Made by a program: the position numbers and the translations under genes. Shown here in pieces: positions 10,761-22,520 of a stretch of DNA of 64,000 nt. The stretch spans positions 1 to 64,000 of the forward strand of contig JAMKCH010007133.1 in assembly GCA_023653785.1 (NCBI GenBank), in the 5' to 3' direction. How positions within the stretch are numbered: position 1 is the first letter of the stretch; each line of letters opens with the position of its first letter. This stretch comes from Ophioderma brevispina. Lineage: Eukaryota > Echinodermata > Ophiuroidea > Amphilepidida > Ophiodermatidae. The notes below the pieces were generated by a model. The model was given only the letters and a program-made list of their open reading frames with translations, was not told the DNA's origin and ran no database searches.

Positions 10761-10812
10761 CAAGTTCATTTGCTATTTCCGCGCTGTCAATCAATTCTCA
10801 CATAATAGACAC

Positions 10813-11240
10813 ATTGGCACAAAAGTATCTCGGCATGTTTTTCGATCAGTATTGTGCCAAAGTCAGAACCATTTTCGAAATACACATTTTGTGCCTAGTC
10901 TTGCTCTTTCCTTTAACACCTCGATGTAAAAAAGCGTGCACAATGGCTGAGATAGAGCGGCCCGAAAAACGCCAACCCCCCAAACCAAAAGTTGCCATTT
11001 TTTGGGATTTTTTCAATGGTCACTGTGTGGGACAAATCGCACTACTCCGGTATATAGGTGCTGTAATGTTTTCCGACTGAAGTGAGCGAGGAAAGACCAG
11101 TTGCAATATTGATTGGGCACGCGTGTTGTTGTCCCAGTTCCACTGCCCTGGCCATTGCCAAATCAACCACTGCCCACTTTTTGGTTTGGGGGGGTTTTGC
11201 GCTTTAAACAAGGATTTGCACAATACGATCGAAAACGTGT
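10813..11240. mobile_element. Palindromic MITE family M, partial copy
   Basis: It begins with GGCACAAAAGTATCTCGGCATG and continues through the family's left arm (CGATCAGTATTGTGCCAAAGTC, TTGCTCTTTCCTTTAACACC, AAAAAGCGTGCACAATGGCTGAGATAGAGCGG) to the centre. The right arm then degenerates after about 11210. Arms are inverted copies of each other: GAAAAACGCCAACCCCC on the left corresponds to GGGGGGGTTTTGCGC on the right. No transposase is encoded. Confidence 0.75.
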
Positions 11241-11289
11241 TAGAGATGGGGTATTCATACACACACTGGTTCCCCATCGGTAGGATTGT

Positions 11290-12709
11290 ATAGGTACCCA
11301 AGATCTATATCTATATGTGTGTATATATATGCTAGTATATATAGATATCTATAGGAGATGAATATATATCGATAGATAGAGATATATATATATATATAAC
11401 ATAAATTCTCTTCTATATATCTAGAATCACTATAAGTTCGGTGACACTTCCTCAGAAAGAGTGCTCAACTGGTGGGAGCACGATATCAGATTGAGTATAG
11501 GTACCAAGAGAGATATATATTATTAGCAAATATATATAGATATAATATAGATAGTAGATCAGGAATATAATTAAGATATGGATATATATATAGATATAGT
11601 CAGTAGATATATTATGAGATAGACGGCCGAAAGACGCAAACCCCCAAAACCAAAAGTTGCAGTTTTTTTGGATTTTTCAATGGGCAGTGCAGTACTGGGA
11701 CCACCGAACACCGTGTCACAATCAATATTGCAAGTAGGCTTTCTCGCTCATCAGTCGGAAAACTTCTTTGTGTAGATCAATACAAAGTATTATGCGTTGT
11801 ACCCACACAGTGTGACCATTGAAAAAAAAATCCAAAACTGCAACTTTTGGTTGGGGGGGGTTGTCCGTCTTTCGGGCGTCTATCTCGCCATTTTTTCACG
11901 CTTTTTTACAAGCAGAGGGGTAAAGAAGAGCAAGACCTAGGCAACAAAATGTATATTTCGGGGAAAACTTTCAAATGGTCTGACTTTGGAACCTATCTTG
12001 ATCGAAAAACATGCCGAGATACTTTTGTGCTAGGGTGATATATTATATATATCTATATATATCTATAGAAATCCACTATAAGTTCGGTGAAACCTTTCAT
12101 CAAGAAAAGTGCTCAACCTGTGGAGCAAGATAAATCATATTGGTATAGGTACCAAGATATATTATATATATATATCAACTATATATATATATATTAATCT
12201 TATATATTATAATATATATATATATATATTATATATATATAGTAGTATATATAGATAAGAGATCAAACGGCCGAAAGACGCAAACACCCAAACCAAAAGT
12301 TGCCGTTTTTTGGATTTTTCAATGGGCATTGCATTTACTGGGACACGGGCACGTGTACCACAATCAATAATTGCAAGTAGGCTTTCTCGCTCATTCAGTC
12401 GGAAAACTTCTTTGTGTAGCAACCATACACGCGTATTATTGCGTGGTACCACACCTTGACCATTGAAAAATCCAAAACTGCAACTTTTGGTTTGGGGGGG
12501 TTTGCGTCTTTCGGGCGCTCTATCTCACCATTTTTTTCACGCTTTTTTACAATCGAGGTGTTAAATAAAGAGCAAGACCTAGCAACAAAATGTATATTTC
12601 GAAAACGTTCAAAATGGTCTGACTTTGCACATACTGATCGAAAAACTGCCGAGATACTTTTTTTTTGCCGGTTGTATATAGATATATTATATATAGAGTA
12701 TATATATAG

Positions 12710-12744
<35 letters not shown>

Positions 12745-12760
12745 ATATAGATAGTTAGAA
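11290..12760. repeat. Tandem array, about 640 bp units (MITE M plus AT-rich spacer)
   Basis: Equivalent landmarks are about 640 bp apart: CACTATAAGTTCGGTGA near 11429 and 12070, TATAGGTACCAAGA near 11498 and 12142, and CGGCCGAAAGACGCAAAC near 11623 and 12268. Each unit combines most of a palindromic MITE with a (TA)n/ATATAGAT spacer. Family M segments occupy about 11620-12040 and 12265-12675. Small frames here follow the arms of the MITE and are not genes. Confidence 0.8.
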
Positions 12761-12779
12761 TTCAAGGATGGCCTTATGC

Positions 12780-13215
12780 GGTAAGTTGAACATAGAATCA
12801 TAGGTTGCTACAGGGTGCGCACAGTACCCACCTTGGTTAAATTAAGTTTTCTTATTGGCCATAGGCCTATCAAGAAGAACAAGTGGATTGGGAAAGAAAG
12901 AAAGATCAGAGAAGGAAGAAGCCTCAAAGAGACTCGCCGAATCGAACCCGGGTCCTTGCGTACATGACAAGCGTGTTAACCATCTACAACCACGAGTCCA
13001 CACGGCGAATGCAACTTTTTTGAGGTGATATAGCTATACACTATATTCCCTGGCGCCTGAACAGTATATGTATATTAGATTCAGATGGGCGCTATGCGGT
13101 AATTAACATAGAATCATAGGTGCTAAAGGGTGCGCACATTACCACATTTTTAAAGAAGTATTTTTATTTATGGCCATAGCCTATCAGAAGAACAAGTGAA
13201 TGGAAAGAAAGAAAG
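12780..13215 (-). repeat. tRNA-like repeat, inverted copies
   Basis: This is the reverse complement of the unit at 13230-14460. It includes GAATCGAACCCGGGT (B box in reverse) at about 12940-12955 and GTTAACCATCTAC (A box in reverse) at about 12976-12988. It spans one unit plus part of a second and meets the forward array near 13215. Confidence 0.75.
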
Positions 13216-13219
13216 ATCA

Positions 13220-14470
13220 TCGAAGAAGAAGCTGTATAGCTATATCACCTCAAAAGTTGCATCTCAGCCGTGTGTGACTCGTGTTGTAGATGGTTAACCC
13301 CTTGTCATGTACGCCAGTGACCCGGGTTCGATTCCCGGCGAGGGCTCTTTTGAGGCTTTCTTCTTCTCTATCTTTCTTTTCCAATTCCTTGGTTCATTTC
13401 TTGGATAGGCCTATGGCTCACTTAATAAAAAATTACTTTAAAAAATGTGACTTGTTCGCACCCTTTATCACCTATGATTCTATGTTAACTTCACCGCATA
13501 GCGCCATCCTTGATTCTAATATACATATACTGTACAGGCGCCAGGCTATATAGCTGTAAATAGCTATATCATCCAAAAGTTGCATCTCAGCCGTGTGGAA
13601 CTCGTGGTGTAGATGGTTAACACGGCTTGTCATGTAGCAGTTGACCCGGGTTCGATTCCCGGCGAGTGCTCTTTTGAGGCTTTCTTCTTCTCTGATCTTT
13701 CTTTCTTCCAATTCTTGTTCTTCTCTTGATAGGCCTATGGCCACTTAATAAAAAATTACTGTTAAAAATGTGGTTAATGTGCGCACCCTTTAGCAACCTA
13801 TGATTCTATGTTAAGCTTACCCCATAGCGCCATCCTTGAAACTAATATACATAGACTGTACAGGCGCCAGGCTATATAGCTGTATAGCTATAATATCACC
13901 TCAAAAGTTTCATCTCAGCCGTGGTGGGACTCGTGGTGTAGATGGTTAACAGCACGTTGTCATTACGCAAGTGGACCGGTTTCGATTCCCGGCGTATGCT
14001 CTTTTGAGCTTTCTTCTTCCTGATCTTTCGTTCTTTCCAATTTACTTGTTTTTCTTCTGATAGGCCTATGTCCACTTAATAAAAAATTACTTTCAAATGT
14101 GGTAATGTGCGGCACCCTTTAGCACCTATGATTCTATTTAACTTCCGCATAGCGGCCATCCGGGAATCTAATATCATAGACTTACAGGCGCCAGGCTTCT
14201 ACTAGCTGTATAGCATATCACCTCAACGGTGCATCTCATCCGTGTGGTGACTCGTGTGTAGGTTTGTGGTGTTTTTTAACACGCGTGTCATGTACGCAAG
14301 TGACGCGGGTTCAATTCCCGGCGAGTGCTCTTTTGAGGCTTCTTCTTCGTCTCTGATCTTTCTTTCTTTCCCAATTCACTTTTCTTCTGATAGGCCTGAT
14401 GGCCACTTAATAAAAAATTACTTTAACTGTGTAAATGGCGCACCCTTAGCACCATGGATTCTATATATAT
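13220..14470 (+). repeat. Tandem array of four tRNA-like units, about 327 bp each
   Basis: B-box sequences GGTTCGATTCC or close variants occur at 13325, 13649, about 13979 and 14308, so units are 324-330 bp long. Each is preceded by an A-box-like TGTAGATGGTTAACACG. A T-arm (CCGGG/CCCGG), a D-stem (GTGT/ACAC) and an anticodon-like stem (CTTGT/GCAAG) can be drawn. The acceptor stem pairs only about five of seven positions, and the anticodon loop lacks the usual T before the triplet. It is best read as a tRNA-derived SINE that became tandem, with a CT-rich tail and GATAGGCCTATGGCC in each unit. Functional tRNA is unlikely. Confidence 0.72.
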
Positions 14471-16261
14471 TTATATCACACTTGCCTGACACTTCCGTAA
14501 ACTTTATCATAAATCACAATCCCATACACACGCTATCGACACTAAAAACATTCCCCGCATCCATACAATATCCAAATTTTGTTCAGTACTGATACTTTTA
14601 TTTGATACAAATATATCGGATCCGGCGGCTTTTAAGGTGACAGGTGTGTGTGCTTACTGTCAACCGATTCAATACTATTATTAAAGAACCAGGTGTTGTC
14701 TTATTCCGATCTGTCTTATTTTTAGTTATTTGGTTTTAAGAGAGAAAAATATCGTTTTTATCTAAACTGATTTTTGGTATAATGAGAAAGAGGATATTAT
14801 GCGCTTTAAATGATGTTAAAGTGCACCCAGGCTAGACACCACTTTTTGGCGGCGGTACGGACGTTATTTTAAACAACTGAAGAAATCCCGGTGAGGTTTG
14901 AATCGGTGTTTTGTATAGAATGGTGGTTGAATGTCAAGCGGGATGCGCCCAACTGCTTGGTAGCTCCATGGGTATACACGCAAATGACAGCTTGACAGTG
15001 TGTTGCAGAGTCCTATTGACCCTAAATGAACCCGCTAATAAGGCGTTAATTAATATGCTATTAATATGAGCATGTCGCAAAATCCTCTACCAGATATTGC
15101 GTTGAATTCGAGAACTCCTTGATCCACATGTCGCTGCCGTGGCGTGGGGATATCGCTTTCTCTTTTCCTCGAAAGTTCGTCAGCCAGTCTCAACATGATG
15201 AAACCTTTTTGGGTTTGTTTTTTTTTTATTTCAGCTTGTCCAGGACAAGAAAAAAAAACATACCCTGTTCATGTCGTTGCATATTTTATAGGATATCTCA
15301 GGACCCCCTCCCTTTGGCAAGAATTGGACAATTTTATTTTGATTTGACCTTTCATGGCACGGTAACTTTATTTCATGCAATCTCAGAAGTAGCGTAATCA
15401 GTGCACTATTTTTGTGACTAATTTTGAAGTCAATAAAATATAAATTGGAAGCAAATTATCAAGGTGTCCGGTAGCACTTTGCGTTTTCCTGATACCGTTC
15501 ACGCGGGACTCATCATGATCTCCTCCAGGTTTGCTGCATGATTCTCCTCTAAACAACAGTATGCGAATGTGAGACACTTTATGCTTAAAGGCCGACTGTA
15601 CTGAGATAATTTCCACTTCCACAAAATTACGCAACTTTTTCGCACCTTTTTAAAGTGTCTTTATGAGTTAATTTAATCCCTTTTTTGGAAGAATTTCCAT
15701 TCGTTCAATGTAAATAACGTATGTTTAACTAATTCTTTCACCGTTTTCACTCACCAGAAAGTGGCACAAACTCAATTTTTGTATTCTGCGTTAAATCTGA
15801 AGTTATCCTCTCTCTCGATTTGAAACAGCAAATAAGATGGAACAAAAGTATTGGAAAGCCTAAGGTCTGTTTTCTTTAATGTGATTTCAAACGACTTACT
15901 TATTTTGAGATGTAATATTGAAAATCAGGGCTATGTGGGTTGGTGTGGTAGAGTTGTGTCCGTTACAAAACAATCCCATATTTCTGATATAACCATGATG
16001 GTAAAGAATGGTGTTAGCAATGCAAGCAAAAAAAAACAAACAACAAAACAAAACAAAAACCAAACAAAACAAAACAAAGAAGAGAAAAGATTACTAGCGA
16101 CAGCCATCCTGAGTGCAAACGATTGTGTATGGTCTGCACGCTTTGGTCCCCCCAAATCCTCACAGCTGGTATGGGCGCGGCCTGGCCTGGCCCTGAGTTA
16201 CGAATATGGTGCAGGTGATTGGTGCAGGTGGAATCAAACCCCGTGTTCCTTTATACACACA
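14471..16261. other. Non-coding DNA, nothing recognised
   Basis: Mixed single-copy-looking sequence with A-rich runs near 16027-16080. The 160-codon frame at 15851-16333 runs through an A/C-rich low-complexity stretch into MITE M and has no protein motif, so I do not call it. Confidence 0.4.
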
Positions 16262-18283
16262 TACACCTGGCACAAAAAGTATCTCGGCATGTTTTTTTCG
16301 ATCAATAATTGTGGCCAAAGTCAACCATTGTGAAAGTTTTTGAAATATACATTTTGTTGCCTATGTCTTGCTCTTCCATTTAAGACCTTGCTGTAAAAAA
16401 CTCTCTTTAAATTTACTTCCAGTTTTAACTTCCTTCATGATTACTTCGTCAATTTTGGTTTTCCCGTTTCAAGGTGATCTACATACATTGCAATCCTAGA
16501 ATGCCTATCATGAAATAAGTATCCTGCCTTGTGTAAAAAGTAATGTATTGGGATTTCTTAGACCTCTCAAAGGCATTCGATACCATAAACCATGAAATTC
16601 TTTTTGTCTACCTCACAAACTCACCTATTATATTCAAGGTAGTGCCTTTGAGTGGTTTAAGAATTATCTAACGAACAGAACGTCAATTCAATTCACCATC
16701 TTTGACAAATACAAATCACCATTACAAACGACATAAACTGTGGGGACCCACAAGGCTCATTTTGGGTCCACTTTAGTTACAAAAACCAACTCTATATGTA
16801 CAAAAAACAAGTATGATAATCGTGGAATTTCTAAATTGGCGTAAATTTCGATTGGACAAAACAAGTAATTTTCACGTGTTCATCATACTAATTTCTTGCT
16901 AACTTTCTTGGTGAGTAACAATGATGAATGTCTCACCTGGAAGCAACACACAACTTACATTTGCCAATATTGTCTCAAGATATACAGGAATTTGTATGCG
17001 CCTTAAAGGTGTTTCGTCCTTCTAACGACAATTGCCACACTTTACAATAGCATTGTACTACCTCATATTATGTACTGTAATATAATCTGGGAGATCTTAA
17101 TAATTCATTTTTGAACACATCCATATTAGGCAAAAGGCAATTATATCATTCGCATTTGTACAAATTTCCCCCCCTTTTTAGGCACATAACCCCCTCCTTT
17201 ATTGCTGATCTAAACACTCACTTTTCATTGATTTCATAAACTTCAAGTTGCAACTTTTTATGTTACAAATATAAAAAAAAAATTATTACCCTAAATTTTC
17301 TCTAACTACTACTTCATTAAAACAAATACAATCCATGAGTATGGTACAGAACAATCTCAAATTAATAGACCATATGTATTTCACACTCGGTCTCGCTAGA
17401 AACACCATTAAAGAACTCAATGTTTCCCCCCCCCCCCAGTTATTACTGGAATCCTATCCCCAAAACACTCCGTGACTCTAGGAGGTCTTTCACTCTTTCA
17501 AATCAAAGTATAAGGCTGATATTGCCCAATATTAACTGCTTTTTCCTCCCCTAAATTTTCTAGTGGCTGCCGTGTCCATGTCCCACCTGTTTTGTCCTGT
17601 CTTGTCTGCACTTTTGTCCCATCTTGTGTCCTTAGTCCTGTTTTGTTCACCTTATTTCATTCATGTAAATTTCACACTGTCTTCATTATGTATTTTTTGG
17701 GTGACCATTATTTCGAGCTAATGCTCTGTTTGGTTGTACCTACCCGTATGGCTATTATAACGTATACATCCTCATTCTTTGTAATCGCTGCTTGCATATG
17801 AAATAAATTGATTGACTGAAAAAGCCGTGCAGAAATGGCTGATATAAGAACGCCCGAAAGACGCACACCCCCAAAACCAAAGTTGCAGTGTTGGGATTTT
17901 TTTCATGGGCATTGCAGTGTACCTGGACAACGATACACTGTACCACAATTAAAATTGGCAAGTAGGCTTTGCTTTCTCGCTCATTCAGTCTGAAAACCTC
18001 TTTGTGCAAAATCCATACACGTATTAATATTGCGTTTAACCACACAGTGACCATTGAAAAATCAAAAACTTGCAACGTTGGGTTTGGGGGTTTGGCGTCT
18101 TTCGGCCGCTCTATCTCAGCCATTCTTGCGCGGTTTTTACAAGCTAGTGTTAAAGAAAGAAGCCAGACCTAGGAAACCCAAAAAATAATATCAAATAAAA
18201 TTTCCGAACACTTTCAAAAGGTCCTGACTTTGGCATACACCGATCGAAAAGTCATGCCGATATACTTTTTTGTGCCAGGTGTA
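16262..18283. mobile_element. Palindromic MITE M, full length, split by a LINE
   Basis: The left end TACACCTGGCACAAAA at 16262 mirrors TTTTGTGCCAGGTGTA ending at 18283, with TA at both outer ends. Family M sequence is continuous in order from 16262 to about 16396, stops in CTGTAAAAAA, and resumes at about 17818 with AAAAAGCCGTGCAGAAATGGCTG. The intervening 1.4 kb is a LINE. Without it the MITE is about 600 bp and almost completely palindromic. TA-flanked termini suggest mobilisation by a Tc1/mariner-type transposase. This copy defines the element ends for the family. Confidence 0.82.
16397..17817 (+). pseudogene. L2/CR1-like LINE reverse-transcriptase remnant
   Basis: Near 16560-16600 a frame reads Leu-Asp-Leu-Ser-Lys-Ala-Phe-Asp-Thr-Ile-Asn-His-Glu-Ile-Leu, the reverse-transcriptase motif that holds a catalytic Asp. 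It is followed by a Phe-Glu-Trp-Phe-Lys-Asn-Tyr-Leu segment. A degraded Cys-Gly-Asp-Pro-Gln-Gly-Ser segment lies near 16740-16770. A Tyr-Asn-Ser-Ile-Val-Leu-Pro-His-Ile-Met-Tyr-Cys segment lies near 17040-17080. Many frameshifts break it. The 3' end reads TGAAATAAATTGATTGACTG, the kind of ATTG tail seen on L2/CR1-like elements. It is 5' truncated and inserted in MITE M. Confidence 0.82.
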
Positions 18284-18590
18284 GATCATGTAAAATGCAG
18301 ACAGAAGTTGTCACCGAATATCTAACTGCATTGAAGGCAGACCACGGCGTGGTCAAGACAAAATGTCTTTTTCCTTGATTCACATCTGCAGAGACATCCA
18401 GGTTTCATGTATACAGCTGGAGGTTTTTTCGCCACAATCGCCGTAGCGGGATCTTTAGATTAAACTCGAGTCATAGCAAAGTCTTGCATAATATCTCTAA
18501 TATAGCGTCTCAGTATAGCCACTTGCAGGTATCAATTGCTTTTAAGGCTTAACATCCCCTATATAGGCTCTAGAACTACGCAGCTATGTT
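18284..18590. other. Non-coding DNA, nothing recognised
   Basis: No repeat or coding feature recognised. Confidence 0.4.
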
Positions 18591-18594
18591 TAGA

Positions 18595-18700
18595 CCGTGG
18601 CCTTCTGGATCCGGTGGCCCGCCCACTGTATCATGTACTGTAGCTGGTATGCTGAAGATCCCCGGTTCAAACCCAGTCACCTCGGTGTCCCGAACTGGCG
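18595..18700 (+). repeat. Possible tRNA-derived SINE fragment
   Basis: GGATCCGGTGGCCCGCCCACTG followed about 45 bases later by CCCCGGTTCAAACCC looks like an A-box-like and B-box pair (B box GGTTCAAACCC). Cloverleaf folding was not established. Confidence 0.35.
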
Positions 18701-18749
18701 AGTCCCTATAGTGATGTGTGTCCTCCTATTGTGTTCTCATTGTGTAATG

Positions 18750-18855
18750 AATGCATTACTATTTCATCACCGAGTAGCAATCAATATACAAAGTCCCGGG
18801 GTTTTATTCCGTGTATGTTGTCATGGTTCCTAAGACACTCTCTCATGGGGACTCA
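18750..18855 (-). repeat. Dispersed repeat family B, inverted copy
   Basis: Reading the minus strand gives AAGAAACTTGTGAGTCCCCA, GAGAGTGTCTTAGGAACCATGACAAC and ACGGAATAAAACC in order. This matches 7470-7535 and, more loosely, 52268-52350. Confidence 0.65.
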
Positions 18856-21800
18856 CAAGTTTCTTACACTCGAGATCTAGTCGGCACGAATTCGTCTTTT
18901 TCGCAGATTTTATCGAAAAACAACCCAATGTAACAACCCCCTTATACAGAGTCTTAATTGGGATCAACTTCAATATTCGCCGCCTCATACAACAAGCGAC
19001 CCATGCCTACAGAATCCACTACAACTTAGTATATTAGTACACCACCAGACTGCTTCCGAGAGCATCACATATATCAGCCAGATTAATCATCCATTTAAGT
19101 ACCAACAACACAAATCTTATAACTGTAAAATGCCATACAATATGCATTTTTCACTAGAAGTGTTGCCATTTGGACTCGTCTGCCACCAACCCGCCATTCT
19201 TCATGTTGCTCCATCAAGTTAGCAAATGTTTTCAAATATGCTCCAGCCATCAGGGATATGACACCCCTGTATGGCAATTTGGTCTAAACTCTCGTTATTT
19301 TTTGGACATAGTGGCACTTTTTTTTGTAACATTTTCTTCTTCTTTGATTTTGGAGCACCTATTTTTTTCTCACTTGTCGGCTGGCTGTCGACGCCACCTC
19401 TACACCATCCCAGTTTAGCAGGTTGCTGCTGTAAAGGGATCACCCACAAACCAATTTGGTACTAAATTCTGGCTTTAATGATTATTAAGCTATAGTTCCA
19501 TCGGCTCTACGTAATTCATTTGGGCAACATGAACCACGATAATATCCTGTCCTTCGTAGGGAACTTAATTCGTAGGTCCCTTGTACAGAGTGTCATACCT
19601 GTACATGTACATCACAGTCAGTTTCGAAAAGAGCACCGTTTTACCCCAACTGTCCAAGGCTATTCTGGTCAGTTTTCGAGAGATACCTCTTAAACTGAGT
19701 GGTTCTCACTGCTGGGTATACTTCTGAGTGCTCGGTCCTCTAAATTGTAATATATAATAAACTAATTCTCCACGTTTACAACAACATATAGCTATATTCC
19801 GTCATCATTATTATCAAGCCCTACACATTTCCCAGAATTTTTATCAAGTGAGCTGATGCCCCCTAATGAAATTACATGGACTCCATGGACACCAGTAAAA
19901 TAGGTCCTCTCAAGCTTCTCTAAAATTGATGCGTCGTCGTCATTAAGATTTACATTTCACAGCTGCTAGCTAAGGGTCACTAGAAAGAGGTTAACTTAAT
20001 CAGGGAAAAACGAAGAACTGCAATCGGACTCAGTACCTTCCAATCTGCTCCATATTCGCCTTAAAGGTGTGAAACCATACCATCTCCCCGTATGGGTATT
20101 TTACGGCAATCATACTAATTTCAATTAAGAGTCCTTTCGAGACCAAGGATTCAAAGTTGAACCTTTTCAACCTCCAACCCAACATGAAATACCCGTATCA
20201 TACTAACACTTACTCGCTGGCCCTGTATTTCAAAAATCAGTTTCAATTACGAACGTAGCTGATAATACGATGAATGAAATCCTCAAGCAATCAAGATAAA
20301 GGCCTGTGAATAAGCGCTTTTTAACAAAATTTTCTACACATAGAAGAGATACTAGTAAGGTTTTTGACGATGAACGGATGTTTAGTCGTGTAAGTCCCTG
20401 TTCAGTCTTTTACGGTTGTTGGATTCTCATTATGTTCCCAAAATACCCGGGGAAGAGTCCGCTTTACAATAAATAGATTAAAAAGACAAATTGGCGGAAA
20501 ACAGAAGAGAAGAAAAACGTGTTTGATATTCGTCTGACACTCTCGCTGTTGGGTCTCGTGCACGTTGGCAGATTCCAAGTCATACTGGCGTTTCAAATGA
20601 TGGCTCCTCCATTTTAGATTCCTACTCCCCAACTCAATAGCTGGCGTGCAATAAATATGAACCGCACTACTAGTATTCTTTAGAGTTTGTTTTACATTCT
20701 GGAGCCACACTGTTTAAATGACCATAAAAACGTAATTTTAACTACAGCTGGGACTCACAACAGTTTAAACGACGTTTTTACTTCTAGTTAAAACGACGTT
20801 TGGTAATTTGTGTTCGCGGTTCAATTTTAAACCATTTCACATTGGCAGGTTTTTGTTTTATTAACTAACCCCTATAGAGTAAGTAGCTTTGGAGACCTAA
20901 ACCTGGGCTTTTTTGGACTCAATTGAGTGCATTTTCATGTTGACTCTGAATGCAATCATGAAACTACACCCTGTGAACAAAATGTTGAACTCTGAGCTTG
21001 ATTAATCAGCTCCTCCACATGGCCACAGGGCCCATCCTCTCTAGCTCTGGCGAATCAATATGTGTAGATCGTGCCTTCCCTAAGTTTGTAGCATATATTG
21101 GTCCTTGGTTTAATAAACCAGGACAAACCAAATCAGTGGTCAATGTATCATCCCCACCCCTAATACAGCTGACATGCCTTCCAATTACGCTGGCATCACC
21201 GGACCTAAAGAGAACAGAGGATACATCCTTTACATTCCTTTTTAATGTTTTTATTTTACTCATTCTTGTCACATCACCGTTAACTTTTCATACTCGATCA
21301 ACAGAATACTCAAATGGGGTGTTTGTACAGACTATATGACCCTGTGCCGTTGCCACCGCAAACCGGACAGTTAGGCGACACAGTCAGGTCATGTATTTCT
21401 CATTTTGGCTTTTGTTTTTGCCAGTGCTTGTGTTTGCCTTTTGTTTGAGAGTTCAAATATCGGCTTTTAACTTTTCCCATTGCTGAGTTTTGCATGAATT
21501 ACTTGATTCCTAAAGTATTTCACAGGGCACGGATTATGACAAAACACAATACTTTATCCTCAATAATTGCCTTCTTCTCAACACTTTTATAAGTGATTTT
21601 AAGATGCGGTAGTAGGAAATGACTAATTATAATTGATTTTGAAATTGACTTAATGGAGCTATGACAAATATAATGATATCTGGGCGCCTAAAAACTTATC
21701 ACTTTCATTGGCTTCTTTCATTTAGGAACTAAATATTAAATTTACTTAAAACAGAACAGAGATCAACGATTATATATTAAATTAGGATGAACCGTATCGT

Positions 21801-22020
21801 AGCCAGAGCTAGGAACGGGGCGACGCCCCCAATCAATCCCTTAGCCCCTCTTAGCCCCAATGTTTCATGGATTTTTACTGAGGAATCCGTTATGATTGTA
21901 GTTTATAGTTGACCATCACAATTTGAAATAAATCTAATATGATTTAATGTTAAGCAATAGAGATTAATGTTAAATCCTAACTTGATTGTGCCTAACTACA
22001 ATCCTTAGAATTAACTTTAA
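18856..22020. other. Non-coding DNA, nothing recognised
   Basis: About 3.2 kb without a supportable gene. Open frames reach about 113 codons (20998-21339, with an opposed frame) but lack motifs and flanking splice signals I can defend. The short word TTTAAACGACGTTT and the variant TTAAAACGACGTTT occur near 20763 and 20788. Confidence 0.35.
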
Positions 22021-22029
22021 TCTCTGGAA

Positions 22030-22520
22030 TTTAGAGTGTAGAGGGCTCAACGGCGCTCTATTCCCCAATGAACGCTTTCCCCAATGAAAAGGAGTCTTTT
22101 CCCAATGGAAATGCGTCTCTTCCCATGCGAAATGCTCTTTCCTCAATGAGAGCTCTTTTTCCAACATGTTCCTGAAAAGGCCTCTTCCACAATGAGAATG
22201 CGCTTTTTATTTACCCCTGGAAAAAAGGCGCTCTTGTGCCAATGAGAGGCGTTTTTAACTCTCAATGACGAAAGGCGCTCTTAACTCTCAATGAGAAATG
22301 CGCCTTTCCTCAAGGAGAAAGCGCTCTTGCCCAATGGGAAAGACGCTCAGGCTTTCCCCAATGGCAAACGCGGTGTTACCCAATACGAAAGGCGCATCTT
22401 TCCCTAATGGAAAGGCGCTCTTGTCCTAATGAGGAAAACTGCCCTCTTCCTCCCATGAGACAGCTTCCTACCTCCAATGAGACAGGCCTCGCTCTCTTTC
22501 CCGTTGCATATTAAAGAGCT
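22030..22520 (+). repeat. Minisatellite with GGCGCTCTT / CCAATGAGA units
   Basis: Units of about 20-35 bases combine (A)GGCGCTCTT(T/G)CC with CCAATG(A/G)(G/A)AA. At least fifteen are visible, with strong length variation. The minus-strand frame at 21970-22167 is a product of the repeat. Confidence 0.88.

Noticed and set aside
13290..14330. Four functional tRNA genes
   Set aside because: The B box and T arm are good, but the acceptor stem pairs poorly, the anticodon loop is atypical and the units are spaced like a tandem SINE.
15851..16333. 160-codon plus-strand frame
   Set aside because: It crosses an A/C-rich low-complexity stretch and ends in MITE M. Not protein-like.
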